Below, piece by piece: positions 51,166 through 61,130 of a stretch of 64,000 bases of DNA. The notes beneath the pieces were generated by a model that made no database searches, was not told the origin of the DNA, and saw only the letters and a list, made by a program, of their open reading frames with translations. Source of the stretch: an uncultured Photobacterium sp. (GTDB lineage Bacteria; Pseudomonadota; Gammaproteobacteria; Enterobacterales; Vibrionaceae); contig NZ_CAMRAN010000001.1 in assembly GCF_947039875.1 (NCBI RefSeq), positions 1 to 64,000 on the forward strand. The letters run 5' to 3'. How positions within the stretch are numbered: the stretch's first letter is position 1; every line of letters begins with the position of its first letter. Both the position numbers and the translations under genes were made by a program.

Positions 51166-52893
51166 TTATTTTTTAGGAAGCTGAATATGTAGCCGATGAC
51201 GGGCATGATAAGGAAAAACATCAGGATATAGTTCTTGATTAATATTGTTCTGCAAGTGCTGCCAATAACTGGCTTCAAACAGATCTTGATGTAATTCATT
51301 AAACAGATTTTTTACTTTAGGATTGATCAGTAAAAAGGTTCGAAACTCTTCTGGAAAAACATCATTAATTCCAACGCTATACCAAGGTTCGGCTGCCATT
51401 TCATCTTCGAGATAACGTGCTGCCGGAATCTTTCTAAAATTCATTTCACTCATGTAGGTAATTTCATCATAGTCATAAAACACCACTCGCTTATGTCGCG
51501 TTACGCCAAAATTTTTAAATAACATATCCCCTGGAAAAATATTAGCGGCGGCGAGTTGTTTAATCGCATTTCCATATTCATTAACGGCGTGGCGTAAGTC
51601 AGTATCATTTGCTGTTTCAATATAAATATTAAATGGAATCATTCGCCGTTCCATATACAGGTGTTCAATTATGATCTCATCATCGGTGAGGGTCACGATA
51701 GAAGGGGCGATAGTGAGTAGTTCTTGAATAAGTTCATCGCTAAATCGGTGACGTGGAAAGCTAAAATGACGATATTCTTGTGTATCGGCCATTCTACCGA
51801 CACGATCATGTTCTTTGACTAATTGATATTTTTGTTTAACAACGTGAGGGCTAATGTCTTTTTGTGGAGCGAATTTATCTTTAATTATTTTAAAAACAAA
51901 ATCATAAGATGGTAATGTAAACACCGACATTACCATGCCTTTTATTCCAGGAGCGATAATAAATTGGTCGTCAGAGTGTGCTAAATGATCTAAGAATTGG
52001 CGATAAAATTCTGTTTTCCCATGCTTTTGGCACCCAATGGCAGTATAAAGCTCAGCCAAATTTTTATTGGGTAACAGTTGAGCTAAAAAGCGCACTAAGG
52101 CTGCGGGGGCTGGGCTATAAACCATGAAATAAGAGCGCGCAAAGCCAAAGATAACGCTAACATCATTGACGTTACAGATACCCGCATCTAATAACAATTG
52201 ACCATTATGATTGAGTATTGGCAGTACTAAAGGCCGTGATTCACCATTTGAAAAAGTCAGTTTACCGACCAGATAAGCGGCTTTATTACGGTAAAAAGGC
52301 TCACGAATTTGTTCTAAGGTTAGGTGTTGATCAAGCCGCTCACCTAACTCAGCTTCTAAGTGGGTCACCAGCAATTGAATATCACGTTGTTTATCATTCC
52401 AATCAAGCGTAAAAGGCTGATCATCAAGCATTCTTTCGATCATTACCGCAACGGTTGTTTGCACTCGATAATGACGGGTTAATGAGCTGGGATAGGTAGG
52501 TATACGGTGTTGTTGTGAGCTATGAACAAAGATATTATCGCGGTTGATATTACGATGCTTGAAAATACGGCAATACACCGAATTAAAAAAACTTTCGGCA
52601 ATATCATAACGTGGATAATCAACCAATAAATTCTGATAAGCCTGTTTCACGGCAGTCAGACATATTTGATTTGCGTATTGTCCTCCAAGCATGATCTGAA
52701 TCTGATTGGTAACTAATTCCACATGATGATCATAAAAACTAATACGGGTTTTTAATGCTTGGTGCACTAACGTCCATTGTTGGTGTTCAAATCGTTGTTG
52801 CGCCTCGGCAGTGACGTCAAGAAAGCGGCCAAACATGGCATCTGAGCCTTGTAAAATAGTATGTGCGATCAGTGACTCCATGGCTGCACTCAT
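51166..52893 (-). CDS. aceK: Isocitrate dehydrogenase kinase/phosphatase AceK
   Basis: 575 residues. The ATP loop [26 protein letters not shown] supplies the nucleotide site and catalytic-type Lys. [28 protein letters not shown] carries the kinase catalytic and metal-binding residues. N-terminal helical regulatory domain about 1-300. It switches isocitrate dehydrogenase on and off to divert carbon into the glyoxylate shunt. In enterobacteria aceK follows aceBA; here it stands alone beside thrA, with no aceA or aceB in the window. RBS AAGGA 8 nt before ATG. Confidence 0.95.
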   Translation of the reverse strand: MSAAMESLIAHTILQGSDAMFGRFLDVTAEAQQRFEHQQWTLVHQALKTRISFYDHHVELVTNQIQIMLGGQYANQICLTAVKQAYQNLLVDYPRYDIAESFFNSVYCRIFKHRNINRDNIFVHSSQQHRIPTYPSSLTRHYRVQTTVAVMIERMLDDQPFTLDWNDKQRDIQLLVTHLEAELGERLDQHLTLEQIREPFYRNKAAYLVGKLTFSNGESRPLVLPILNHNGQLLLDAGICNVNDVSVIFGFARSYFMVYSPAPAALVRFLAQLLPNKNLAELYTAIGCQKHGKTEFYRQFLDHLAHSDDQFIIAPGIKGMVMSVFTLPSYDFVFKIIKDKFAPQKDISPHVVKQKYQLVKEHDRVGRMADTQEYRHFSFPRHRFSDELIQELLTIAPSIVTLTDDEIIIEHLYMERRMIPFNIYIETANDTDLRHAVNEYGNAIKQLAAANIFPGDMLFKNFGVTRHKRVVFYDYDEITYMSEMNFRKIPAARYLEDEMAAEPWYSVGINDVFPEEFRTFLLINPKVKNLFNELHQDLFEASYWQHLQNNINQELYPDVFPYHARHRLHIQLPKK

Positions 52894-53051
52894 CAGTTTA
52901 TCCTTAATGATGACAATTTTATTCTTTGCTATTTACTATGCAATGCTCTGTAGCTGACTGCAAATATTATTGTTGTTTTTTTGAGCGGTGAAGTGCGTCG
53001 TATTGCAGATGTGTACGACGTATGTATTCTGTAATAATTGTAAAAACTTTA

Positions 53052-53080
53052 TTGACTCTATATTACATTCCATGTAATCG
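53052..53080 (+). promoter_or_regulatory. Candidate thr operon promoter
   Basis: TTGACT (53052-53057) and TAATCG (53075-53080) separated by 17 nt, giving a start near 53088, just before the thr leader peptide. Confidence 0.5.
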
Positions 53081-53113
53081 TAAGGTAACAGCGTGTAAAT
53101 ATAAATGACAGTT

Positions 53114-53191
53114 ATGACAAATGTATCCCGTATCGTTATCACCACCACCATGATTATTACCATTGACATTACAGGTGTTGATGCGGGCTGA
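53114..53191 (+). CDS. thrL: thr operon leader peptide ThrL
   Basis: 25 residues starting MTNVSRIVITTTMII, with six Thr codons (three in a row) and seven Ile codons, ending DAG like E. coli ThrL (GNGAG). An in-frame ATG at 53105 would add three residues including a Thr. The stop codon overlaps the antiterminator strand at 53182-53189. Ribosome stalling at Thr or Ile codons would control the attenuator directly downstream. Confidence 0.92.
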   Translation: MTNVSRIVITTTMIITIDITGVDAG

Positions 53192-53248
53192 TATGCGCAA
53201 AATTACAATAAGCCCGCAACTCATTAAGAGCTGCGGGCTTTTTTTTTA
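53182..53248 (+). promoter_or_regulatory. thr attenuator (terminator and antiterminator)
   Basis: Three mutually exclusive segments: TGCGGGCT at 53182-53189, its complement AGCCCGCA at 53211-53218, and a second exact TGCGGGCT at 53232-53239 followed by T (53239-53247). Pairing of the last two is the terminator. When a ribosome stalls early in thrL, the first segment is free and captures the complement. The exact repeat makes the switch easy to read. Confidence 0.93.
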
Positions 53249-53322
53249 AATTTAAATTCATCAGTGTTGAGTAATATTTATCGAGAGATAAATAGTTCAG
53301 GATAGTCACTCGGGAGTAGGGA

Positions 53323-55782
53323 ATGCGAGTATTTAAATTTGGCGGATCGTCACTAGCAGATGCAGAACGATTTTTAAGAGCGGCAGATATTATTGCCAGC
53401 AATGCCAAGCAAGGCGAAGTTGCGGTGGTGTTATCAGCGCCAGGTAAGGTTACCAACAATTTAGTTGCGGTGATTGAGAGTGCGGTAACAACCGGTGCTG
53501 CAGCTCAGCAAATAGCAACATTAGAAACGGTATTTAATGATCTTTTTCATGGTTTAAAAGCACGTGAACCAAAGTTAGATCATCAGACATTAGAGAGCAA
53601 ATTAGCCACCACGATTGAACAACTACAACAGTATGTTCACGGTATTCGGTTATTAGGATTATGCCCAGATAATGTGTATGCCAAAGTGATCAGTAAAGGT
53701 GAGCGGCTATCAATTGTAACCATGAAGTTGCTATTGGAAGCCAAAGGTCAGGCGGCAAGTTTGATTGATCCCGTGCAGTATCTCCATGCCGAAGGTGACT
53801 ATCTTGAAGCTCATGTTGATATCGAGGTATCAACACAGCACTTCCAAAATAATCCATTACCCGCAGACCACGTTTGTATCATGCCAGGTTTTACTGCCGG
53901 TAACGCTCAAGGTGAATTAGTCACTTTAGGCCGTAATGGTTCTGATTATTCAGCCGCCGTTTTAGCTGCTTGTTTGCGCGCGGATTGTTGTGAAATTTGG
54001 ACAGATGTTGATGGGGTTTATAGTTGTGATCCACGTTTAGTACCAGATGCTCGCCTGCTTAAATCATTAAGTTATCAAGAAGCGATGGAGTTATCTTATT
54101 TTGGGGCATCAGTATTGCATCCCAAAACCATTGCTCCGATTGCGCAATTTCAAATCCCATGTTTAATTAAAAACAGTTTTAATCCACAAGGGGCTGGCAC
54201 GCTTATTGGTCAAGATACGGGTGAAGATAAGCTTGATATTAAAGGTATTACAACCTTAAAAAATTTGACCATGGTTAACGTTTCCGGTCCGGGAATGAAA
54301 GGCATGGTTGGTATGGCTGCGCGTGTCTTTGGTGCGATGTCAACCGCCGGCGTCTCGGTGGTGTTGATCACGCAATCTTCATCTGAATACAGCATTAGTT
54401 TTTGTATTGAAACACAGGATAAGACGATTGCTAAAAAAGCATTAATTGCCAGTTTTGAGCTTGAATTAAAAGAAGGTTTATTAGAGCCGGTTGAGTTTAG
54501 TGATGATTTATCAATTGTGACGTTGGTTGGTGACGGTATGCGAACCTCACATGGTGTTGCATCGCGTTTCTTTACGGCGTTAGCAGAAGTCGATGTCAAC
54601 ATTGTAGCGATTGCACAAGGGTCATCTGAACGTGCTATCTCTGCGGTTATTCCTCAAAATAAAGTATCAGAAGCGGTTAAAGCGTGTCATGAGAATTTAT
54701 TTAATAGCCAACATACGTTAGATGTGTTTGTTGTTGGTGTTGGTGGCGTTGGTGGTGAATTAATTGATCAAATTCACCGTCAGCAACAAAAATTAGCGCA
54801 AAAAGGGATTGTGATCCGTGTCTGTGGCATGGCGAACAGTAAAGGGTTACTGCTTAACAGTAATGGCTTTATGCTAGATAGCTGGCGTGATCTGATGGGG
54901 GCGGTTAATGAACCATTGCAATTACAACGTATGGTTGAGTTAGTCCGTCATAACCATATTATCAACCCCGTGATTGTTGATTGTACGTCAGATCAAACTA
55001 TTGCCGAGCAATATACCGATTATCTTGCGGCAGGTTTCCACGTTATTACCCCTAATAAGAAAGCCAATACTGCTAGCATGGCGTATTACCAACAATTGCG
55101 CCAAGCTGCGCGAGTTGGTCATCGTAAATTCATGTATGACACCACTGTTGGTGCTGGCTTACCTGTGATTGAAAATTTACAAAACTTGCTGGCTGCAGGT
55201 GATGAATTAGTACGTTTCTCGGGTATCTTATCTGGCTCTTTATCTTACATCTTCGGTAAGTTAGATGATGGCATGAGTTTCAGTGAAGCGACCACAGTTG
55301 CACGTAATAATGGCTTTACTGAGCCTGATGCTCGTGATGATCTCTCTGGTATGGATGTTGCGCGTAAGTTACTGATTTTGGCTCGTGAAGCTGGGTTAGA
55401 ATTAGAACTTGAAGATGTGGTGGTAGAACAAGCATTACCGCCAGGTTTTGATGCTTCGGGTTCTGTTGATGACTTTATGGCTCGTTTGCCTCAAGCCGAT
55501 GTCTATTTCTCTGAACTGGCTGCGACCGCAGCAAAAGAAGACAAAGTATTACGTTATGTGGGTGAGATTGATCATGGTAAGTGTAACGTTAAGATTGTTG
55601 CCGTAAACCCTGATGATCCGATGTTTAAAATCAAAGACGGTGAAAATGCATTGGCGTTTTATAGCCGTTACTACCAACCGATTCCTCTCGTCTTACGTGG
55701 TTATGGTGCCGGTACGGAAGTGACTGCGGCAGGTGTCTTTGCCGATCTAATGCGTACCTTAGGTTGGAAGCGAGGTATATAA
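53323..55782 (+). CDS. thrA: Bifunctional aspartokinase/homoserine dehydrogenase I
   Basis: 819 residues. Aspartokinase domain (about 1-300) starts [17 protein letters not shown] and has the [14 protein letters not shown] and [12 protein letters not shown] motifs. Two ACT domains follow (about 310-460). Homoserine dehydrogenase begins [14 protein letters not shown] and includes [10 protein letters not shown] and [18 protein letters not shown]. It catalyses the first and third steps of threonine synthesis and is usually inhibited by Thr. First structural gene of thrABC; RBS GGGAG. Confidence 0.97.
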   Translation: MRVFKFGGSSLADAERFLRAADIIASNAKQGEVAVVLSAPGKVTNNLVAVIESAVTTGAAAQQIATLETVFNDLFHGLKAREPKLDHQTLESKLATTIEQLQQYVHGIRLLGLCPDNVYAKVISKGERLSIVTMKLLLEAKGQAASLIDPVQYLHAEGDYLEAHVDIEVSTQHFQNNPLPADHVCIMPGFTAGNAQGELVTLGRNGSDYSAAVLAACLRADCCEIWTDVDGVYSCDPRLVPDARLLKSLSYQEAMELSYFGASVLHPKTIAPIAQFQIPCLIKNSFNPQGAGTLIGQDTGEDKLDIKGITTLKNLTMVNVSGPGMKGMVGMAARVFGAMSTAGVSVVLITQSSSEYSISFCIETQDKTIAKKALIASFELELKEGLLEPVEFSDDLSIVTLVGDGMRTSHGVASRFFTALAEVDVNIVAIAQGSSERAISAVIPQNKVSEAVKACHENLFNSQHTLDVFVVGVGGVGGELIDQIHRQQQKLAQKGIVIRVCGMANSKGLLLNSNGFMLDSWRDLMGAVNEPLQLQRMVELVRHNHIINPVIVDCTSDQTIAEQYTDYLAAGFHVITPNKKANTASMAYYQQLRQAARVGHRKFMYDTTVGAGLPVIENLQNLLAAGDELVRFSGILSGSLSYIFGKLDDGMSFSEATTVARNNGFTEPDARDDLSGMDVARKLLILAREAGLELELEDVVVEQALPPGFDASGSVDDFMARLPQADVYFSELAATAAKEDKVLRYVGEIDHGKCNVKIVAVNPDDPMFKIKDGENALAFYSRYYQPIPLVLRGYGAGTEVTAAGVFADLMRTLGWKRGI

Positions 55783-55783
55783 C

Positions 55784-56740
55784 ATGAGTGTCGTTGTTTA
55801 TGCGCCAGCCTCGATTGGCAATGTCAGTGTCGGTTTTGATGTGTTAGGTGCTGCGGTTTCTCCTATTGATGGTTCTTTATTAGGAGATCGAGTTGAAGTC
55901 GCGGCAGGAACATCGGCATTTAGCCTGCAATGTGTCGGCGCTTTTGTGGATAAGTTACCGCCACAAGCACAAGACAATATTGTGTATCGCTGTTGGCAAG
56001 TGTTTGCACGTGAATTGGATCATAAAGGTATTCCATTATTGCCGGTGGCTGTCACATTAGAAAAGAACATGCCAATTGGTTCTGGCTTAGGCTCAAGTGC
56101 GTGTTCTATTGTGGCCGCGCTTGAGGCGCTAAACCAATTCCACCAACAACCATTAACCAGTAATGAATTATTGACGTTAATGGGGGAAATGGAAGGGGAG
56201 GTTTCAGGGAGTACCCATTACGATAATGTTGCGCCTTGCTTCTTAGGTGGATTGCAATTTATGGTCCAAGAAATGGGGATTATTAGTCAAGCGGTGCCTT
56301 GTTTTGATGATTGGTATTGGGTTATGGCATATCCTGGTATTAAAGTGCCAACAGCTGAAGCGCGTGCCATTTTACCCGCTCAATATCGACGTCAGGATGT
56401 GATTGCTCATGGACGTTATTTGGGCGGGTTTATTCATGCTTGCCACTCACGACAACCTTTGTTAGCCGCTAAAATGATCCATGATGTTGTGGCTGAGCCT
56501 TATCGTGAAAAATTATTACCACGTTTTCATCAAGCTCGACAATATGCGTTAGAAGCGGGGGCGATTGCGAGTGGTATTTCAGGTTCTGGGCCAACGATGT
56601 TTAGTATCTGTACCAAGCTTGAGGTTGCACAGCGGTTAGCTAATTGGCTAGCCGATAATTATGTTCAAAATGATCAAGGATTTGTGCATGTTTGTCAGCT
56701 GGATAAACAAGGTGCAAAAGTTACAGGGAGTGAGTTATAA
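55784..56740 (+). CDS. thrB: Homoserine kinase
   Basis: 318 residues of the GHMP kinase family. ATP-binding loop [20 protein letters not shown]-terminal [20 protein letters not shown], and C-terminal [17 protein letters not shown]. Phosphorylates homoserine. Starts one base after the thrA stop, so translation is coupled. Confidence 0.97.
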   Translation: MSVVVYAPASIGNVSVGFDVLGAAVSPIDGSLLGDRVEVAAGTSAFSLQCVGAFVDKLPPQAQDNIVYRCWQVFARELDHKGIPLLPVAVTLEKNMPIGSGLGSSACSIVAALEALNQFHQQPLTSNELLTLMGEMEGEVSGSTHYDNVAPCFLGGLQFMVQEMGIISQAVPCFDDWYWVMAYPGIKVPTAEARAILPAQYRRQDVIAHGRYLGGFIHACHSRQPLLAAKMIHDVVAEPYREKLLPRFHQARQYALEAGAIASGISGSGPTMFSICTKLEVAQRLANWLADNYVQNDQGFVHVCQLDKQGAKVTGSEL

Positions 56741-56742
56741 CC

Positions 56743-58035
56743 ATGAAGTTGTATAATCTTAAAGATCACCAACAACAAGTGTCATTTGGTCAGGCAGTGC
56801 GCCAAGGTTTAGGTCGTCAACAAGGCTTATTTTTTCCAGCACAATTACCACAACTGGGTGATATTGATGCTTTGCTCGCAATGGACTTTGTGAGTCGTAG
56901 TAGTAATATTTTATCAGCATTTATTGGTGATGAGCTGAGTCGTGAGATTGTGACTCAAATGGTTGATAGTGCTTTTCAGTTTCCAGCACCTATCAATAAA
57001 GTAAAAGACGGCGTGTATGCATTAGAGCTGTTTCATGGTCCGACATTAGCATTTAAAGACTTTGGTGGCCGTTTTATGGCGCAATCTTTAGCTGCGGTAA
57101 CTGATAGTGACGGTAACATTACTATTTTAACGGCAACATCAGGAGATACAGGTGCCGCGGTTGCTCATGCTTTTTATGGTATGGATAATATTCAAGTGGT
57201 GATTTTGTACCCCAAAGGCAAAATTAGCCCACTACAAGAAAAATTGTTTTGTACCTTAGGTGAAAACATTACTACTGTTGCGGTTAATGGCACCTTTGAT
57301 GATTGTCAGGCATTAGTTAAACAAGCTTTTGATGACGCAGAGTTACGGGCTGATATTGGTCTAAACTCAGCAAACTCGATTAATATCAGTCGCCTAATGG
57401 CGCAAATTTGTTATTACTTTGAGGCTGTATCACAATTATCAAAAGCAGAGCGTGAACACCTCGTTATTTCCGTACCGAGTGGTAATTTTGGTAATTTAAC
57501 CGCAGGTCTATTAGCGAAATCATTAGGTTTACCGGTTAAACGCTTTATTGCTGCCACGAATGTAAATGATACGGTTCCGCGTTATTTACACACTGGAGAG
57601 TGGGCACCAAAGACAACTGTTGCCACGATCTCAAATGCGATGGATGTTAGTCAGCCAAATAACTGGCCACGTATTGAAGAGTTATGTCAGCTCAATGACT
57701 GGGGATTAAACGAGATCGGGTATGGCGCCGTTGATGACCAACAAACCGCGGTGACATTAAAACAAATGTATGCCGATGGCTATTTATGTGAGCCACACGG
57801 TGCAATTGCTTATCATGTTTTAGAACAACAATTAGTCAAGGGGGAAACGGGCATGTTCTTGTGTACCGCACATCCAGCTAAATTTAAAGATGTGGTTGAT
57901 AACATTCTTAGTACTGATTTGCCATTACCTGCACCGCTCGCAAAACATAATGCATTGCCACTATTATCATTAGAAACTGCTAATGATTTTGCTACAATTA
58001 AGACAATTTTATACTCGGTTCAACCCGTTGTATAA
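56743..58035 (+). CDS. thrC: Threonine synthase
   Basis: 430 residues, PLP enzyme. The Schiff-base Lys is in HGPTLAFKDFGGRF, and the phosphate loop is SVPSGNFGNLTAG. Converts phosphohomoserine to threonine, completing the pathway of thrA and thrB. Starts 2 nt after the thrB stop and ends at a strong terminator. Confidence 0.97.
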   Translation: MKLYNLKDHQQQVSFGQAVRQGLGRQQGLFFPAQLPQLGDIDALLAMDFVSRSSNILSAFIGDELSREIVTQMVDSAFQFPAPINKVKDGVYALELFHGPTLAFKDFGGRFMAQSLAAVTDSDGNITILTATSGDTGAAVAHAFYGMDNIQVVILYPKGKISPLQEKLFCTLGENITTVAVNGTFDDCQALVKQAFDDAELRADIGLNSANSINISRLMAQICYYFEAVSQLSKAEREHLVISVPSGNFGNLTAGLLAKSLGLPVKRFIAATNVNDTVPRYLHTGEWAPKTTVATISNAMDVSQPNNWPRIEELCQLNDWGLNEIGYGAVDDQQTAVTLKQMYADGYLCEPHGAIAYHVLEQQLVKGETGMFLCTAHPAKFKDVVDNILSTDLPLPAPLAKHNALPLLSLETANDFATIKTILYSVQPVV

Positions 58036-58059
58036 TGTGACATAAGTAAATCATGAGAC

Positions 58060-58087
58060 AAAAAAGGAGCCAGTGGCTCCTTTTTTT
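58060..58087 (+). terminator. Terminator of the thr operon
   Basis: Stem GGAGCC-AGT-GGCTCC extended by A/T pairs on both sides and ending in seven T. The A tract would let it also serve grcA on the minus strand. Confidence 0.92.
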
Positions 58088-58133
58088 ATTACAGCATCTT
58101 GCTCAAATCAAGACACTCACACTAGGCTATAAA

Positions 58134-58511
58134 TTATAGGCTGCTAGTGAAAGTACGAGCGATAACGTCTTGCTGTTGTTCTGTTGTTAGTGAGTTGAAA
58201 CGTACAGCATAACCTGATACACGGATAGTTAGCTGTGGGTATTTTTCTGGGTGTGCAGCTGCATCTAGTAGTGTTTCACGCTTAAGAACGTTAACGTTTA
58301 GGTGTTGACCACCTTCGATTTTAGCTGGCGCTTCGATAGCTAGTTCACGGTACTCAATGTCACCAAGATCTGCTTGTGCGATAATTTGGTCAGCATCGTA
58401 GCTACCAGGTGCACAAACACAACGCGCTTCATTAGACTCGCTATCTAGGATCCAGATTGAGTTTAGTAGATCATCGTTTGCTGCTTTAGTAATTTGAATA
58501 CCAGTAATCAT
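58134..58511 (-). CDS. grcA: Autonomous glycyl radical cofactor GrcA (YfiD)
   Basis: 125 residues, similar to the C-terminus of pyruvate formate-lyase. The radical Gly is G100 in [10 protein letters not shown]. It can replace the oxygen-damaged C-terminal part of PflB and restore activity. RBS GGAGA 7 nt before ATG. The upstream FNR-type site at class II spacing predicts strong anaerobic induction, like E. coli yfiD. Confidence 0.96.
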   Translation of the reverse strand: MITGIQITKAANDDLLNSIWILDSESNEARCVCAPGSYDADQIIAQADLGDIEYRELAIEAPAKIEGGQHLNVNVLKRETLLDAAAHPEKYPQLTIRVSGYAVRFNSLTTEQQQDVIARTFTSSL

Positions 58512-58566
58512 AACTTTTCTCCAAGAAAATTATTGTTAATTTATTCGTTTTTGTATTGAGCTATCT

Positions 58567-58610
58567 ATTATATAACCTTCAATGCACTTTTGTGTATTGA
58601 TGTAGATCAA
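58567..58610 (-). promoter_or_regulatory. FNR-dependent grcA promoter
   Basis: TTGATGTAGATCAA (58597-58610) is a perfect FNR consensus. On the minus strand a perfect -10 TATAAT lies at 58572-58567, giving a start near 58561 and the FNR centre about 42 nt upstream, which is the class II activation geometry. Confidence 0.82.
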
Positions 58611-58649
58611 ATTACGACAAAAAACCTTAAATATAATAGGGGTGTTTTA

Positions 58650-58663
58650 TTGAGCTAGGTCAA
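58650..58663. promoter_or_regulatory. Second FNR-like site upstream of grcA
   Basis: TTGAGCTAGGTCAA matches TTGAT-N4-ATCAA at 8 of 10 fixed positions and keeps dyad symmetry. It is centred about 53 nt further upstream, near -95. Tandem FNR sites with the upstream one tuning output are known for E. coli yfiD. Confidence 0.5.
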
Positions 58664-58874
58664 TCTAACTGCATTTTACTGGGTAATCAACTAAAAATGT
58701 CAATTTTAAAAAATAAGTTGAATGTTATTTTGTTGTAAAATAACAACATTATAGAGTGTCACAATACACTAATGGTGAATTTATTGTCATCGTTTATGTG
58801 GCAGTATGTTAAATGTCACCACTACTATTGGGTGCTGTTTATATATTGTTTAACGGTTATTTGTAGGAGTTATT
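58664..58874. other. Remaining gap between grcA promoter and nfo
   Basis: AT-rich DNA holding the presumed nfo promoter. No distinct operator or RNA structure is recognised. Confidence 0.3.
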
Positions 58875-59723
58875 ATGAAACTGATTGGGGCTCATGTGTC
58901 GGCTGCTGGTGGTGTATACAATGCCCCTTCAAATGCTGCGATCATTGGTGCAAATGCTTTCGCGCTGTTTACTAAGAATCAACGTCAGTGGTTATCTAAG
59001 CCGTTAGAAGATAATGCTATTATGGCGTTTAAGACAAAATGTCAGCAATTAAATTTTGATGCAACTGCTATTTTACCGCATGATTCTTACTTGATTAATT
59101 TAGGATCACCAGATGCTGAAAAATTACAAAAATCACGTTTAGCTTTTGTAGATGAGATGCAACGTTGCCAGCAATTAGGGCTACATTTATTGAATTTTCA
59201 TCCTGGTAGTCATTTAAAAAAAATATCAGAAGCGGCCTGTTTAGCTCTCATTGCTGAATCAATTAATATCGCTCATCAGCAAGTTGATGATGTGGTCGCT
59301 GTGATTGAAAATACTGCCGGGCAAGGATCTAACTTAGGTTGGCGTTTTGAGCATTTAGCTGAAATTATTGCTCAAGTGGACGATAAATCCCGAGTTGGGG
59401 TTTGTATTGATACTTGCCATACTTTTGCGGCTGGATATGATCTACGGACGATGGAAGCGACGGCAGCGACGTTTGCTGAATTTGATCAAGTGGTTGGGAT
59501 GCAATATTTGCGAGCAATGCATTTAAATGATTCTAAAGGAGATTTAGGGAGTCATTTGGATCGTCATCATAGTCTAGGTGAAGGAATGATTGGGTGGGAT
59601 TGCTTTCGATTTTTAATGCAAGATAACCGCTTTAATAATATGCCTTTGATATTAGAAACCATTAATCCTGATATCTGGCACCATGAAATTATGACTTTAC
59701 GCAGTTTTGAATTAGAGAGTTAA
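58875..59723 (+). CDS. nfo: Endonuclease IV (AP endonuclease)
   Basis: 282 residues, TIM-barrel enzyme with three Zn. Starts [17 protein letters not shown]. Metal and catalytic residues appear in [57 protein letters not shown] and LETINPD. Cuts abasic sites in base-excision repair. RBS AGGAG 6 nt before ATG. Linked to ung by a 3-nt gap, so glycosylase and AP endonuclease are made together. Confidence 0.97.
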   Translation: MKLIGAHVSAAGGVYNAPSNAAIIGANAFALFTKNQRQWLSKPLEDNAIMAFKTKCQQLNFDATAILPHDSYLINLGSPDAEKLQKSRLAFVDEMQRCQQLGLHLLNFHPGSHLKKISEAACLALIAESINIAHQQVDDVVAVIENTAGQGSNLGWRFEHLAEIIAQVDDKSRVGVCIDTCHTFAAGYDLRTMEATAATFAEFDQVVGMQYLRAMHLNDSKGDLGSHLDRHHSLGEGMIGWDCFRFLMQDNRFNNMPLILETINPDIWHHEIMTLRSFELES

Positions 59724-59726
59724 CCT

Positions 59727-60389
59727 ATGATGGCAAATTGGCAAACATTTATCGAGCAGCAACAACAATTACCGTATTTTAATGATATTGAACAAGCCGT
59801 TGCTACGGCTCACGCTGAAGGTAAAATGGTTTTTCCTCCTCAAGATGCTGTGTTTAATGCTTTTTTTAGTACGCCATTAATGGAGACGAAAGTCGTGATT
59901 TTAGGTCAAGATCCTTATCATGGTCCTAATCAAGCACATGGTTTGAGTTTTTCAGTATTACCTGGAGTAAAAACGCCGCCTTCATTAGCTAATATGTACA
60001 AGGAATTAGCGACGGATATCAATGGTTTTACTATTCCTGAGCATGGTTATTTACAACCATGGGCTGAGCAGGGGGTACTGTTGCTTAATACAGTTTTAAC
60101 CGTTGAACAAGGTAATGCGCACTCTCACGCTAAAATCGGTTGGGAAACGTTTACTGATCGTGCTATTGAATACATTAATGATAATACCGAAGGGGTGATT
60201 TTTTTATTGTGGGGCGCACATGCTCAGAAAAAAGGTAAGAAAATCGATCTTGAACGACACCATGTTTTAACATCTGCACATCCTTCGCCATTGTCTGCTT
60301 ACCGTGGTTTTTTTGGGTGTAAGCATTTTTCAGAGACAAATAATTTATTGTCGATGATGAATAAACCATCGATTAATTGGCAATTATAA
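59727..60389 (+). CDS. ung: Uracil-DNA glycosylase
   Basis: 220 residues, family 1 UDG. The catalytic water-activating Asp is in [18 protein letters not shown] and the His loop in [18 protein letters not shown]. Removes uracil from DNA, making the abasic sites that Nfo cuts. Second gene of an nfo-ung pair. In E. coli ung is beside grcA; here nfo lies between. Confidence 0.97.
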   Translation: MMANWQTFIEQQQQLPYFNDIEQAVATAHAEGKMVFPPQDAVFNAFFSTPLMETKVVILGQDPYHGPNQAHGLSFSVLPGVKTPPSLANMYKELATDINGFTIPEHGYLQPWAEQGVLLLNTVLTVEQGNAHSHAKIGWETFTDRAIEYINDNTEGVIFLLWGAHAQKKGKKIDLERHHVLTSAHPSPLSAYRGFFGCKHFSETNNLLSMMNKPSINWQL

Positions 60390-60419
60390 GCTGCGTTACG
60401 GTGTATTACTTTTAGGAAT

Positions 60420-60449
60420 AAAACGGCCAGTATTTATGCTGGCCGTTTT
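60420..60449. terminator. Bidirectional terminator after ung
   Basis: An 11-bp stem (AAAACGGCCAG with CTGGCCGTTTT, 8-nt loop) has A/T flanks on both sides, between ung and the convergent small gene. Confidence 0.9.
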
Positions 60450-60459
60450 AATAATATAT

Positions 60460-60642
60460 TTAGAAATCAAAATCATCACTATTGAAACTACCGCACATAT
60501 CCATGTCTTGTAGTTCTCGACGTAGTCTTTGACGATCTTTCAATGCTTCAATTTCACGCCACTTTCGTTTTTCTGGTTTAGCACGAGAGCGACGAGAAAC
60601 AGTATCGATTGTCATCATGTCATCAAATGCAAAGCTATCCAT
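60460..60642 (-). CDS. Small basic protein, probably DUF3545 family
   Basis: 60 residues. Central highly charged helix SRRSRAKPEKRKWREIEAL followed by KDRQRLRRELQDMD, and an acidic tail SDDFDF. This KWREIEA pattern recalls the Vibrio DUF3545 family, of unknown function. Soluble, possibly nucleic-acid binding (inference). The ribosome binding site is weak (AGGGA, far from ATG). Confidence 0.72.
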   Translation of the reverse strand: MDSFAFDDMMTIDTVSRRSRAKPEKRKWREIEALKDRQRLRRELQDMDMCGSFNSDDFDF

Positions 60643-61130
60643 AAAATATCTATCCCTACTTTTCGCTTGATGTAAGCGATTTGAGTATTTATTACCATAA
60701 AATGGTTAATAATAAAATTGAACTGTTTCTCATTTGTTATTAAAATATGAAACTTTTGTGTGGGTGGTCTCACAGTTGTTGAGTGAGTGATTAAAAAAGA
60801 AACCATTATTGGTGTTAAATAGGATTTTTATAGTTCAATTATTAGTCTGTAGTTAAACAGGCTAATTATCTAAATAAAATCCATTTTTAGAGGGTAATAA
60901 TCAGTAAATATTTTTAGTTGTAAGTTTTATAACTCACTGTAAAAATGCTGATAATTATTATTTTAATAATGGTTTTGCACCTTATCTCTGATCTTATGCT
61001 TTAAAGTTGGCAGGGTTTAAAGGAATACCTGTAGCGTATATTGCCATGTTTGGCGCTGTTTTTTATTGGGTTAATAACGGTAGTAAAAAGGACGTTGTAT
61101 CATTAATTATCGATTTTTAAGGCGTGAAAT
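60643..61130. promoter_or_regulatory. Intergenic region upstream of the symporter, with a long stem-loop
   Basis: 488 nt without a gene. At 60822-60882 GGATTTTTAT pairs with ATAAAATCC (one bulge), enclosing a long stem ATTAGTCTGT/ACAGGCTAAT with loop AGTTAA. Five T follow soon after on the plus strand. It may be a terminator or a structured leader element. No glycine-riboswitch core was seen even though the gene downstream is an alanine/glycine symporter. Confidence 0.4.

Noticed and set aside
52936..53169. 77-codon ORF antisense to the thr leader
   Set aside because: It overlaps the well-supported thrL and promoter on the other strand, has no ribosome binding site and a low-complexity composition.
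58772..58975. 67-codon ORF overlapping the start of nfo
   Set aside because: Out of frame with nfo, no ribosome binding site, and overlaps the conserved N-terminus of endonuclease IV.
60643..61130. Glycine riboswitch upstream of the alanine/glycine symporter
   Set aside because: Such riboswitches occur before related symporters in Vibrio, but I could not find the paired aptamer cores here; only an unrelated AT-rich stem-loop is seen.
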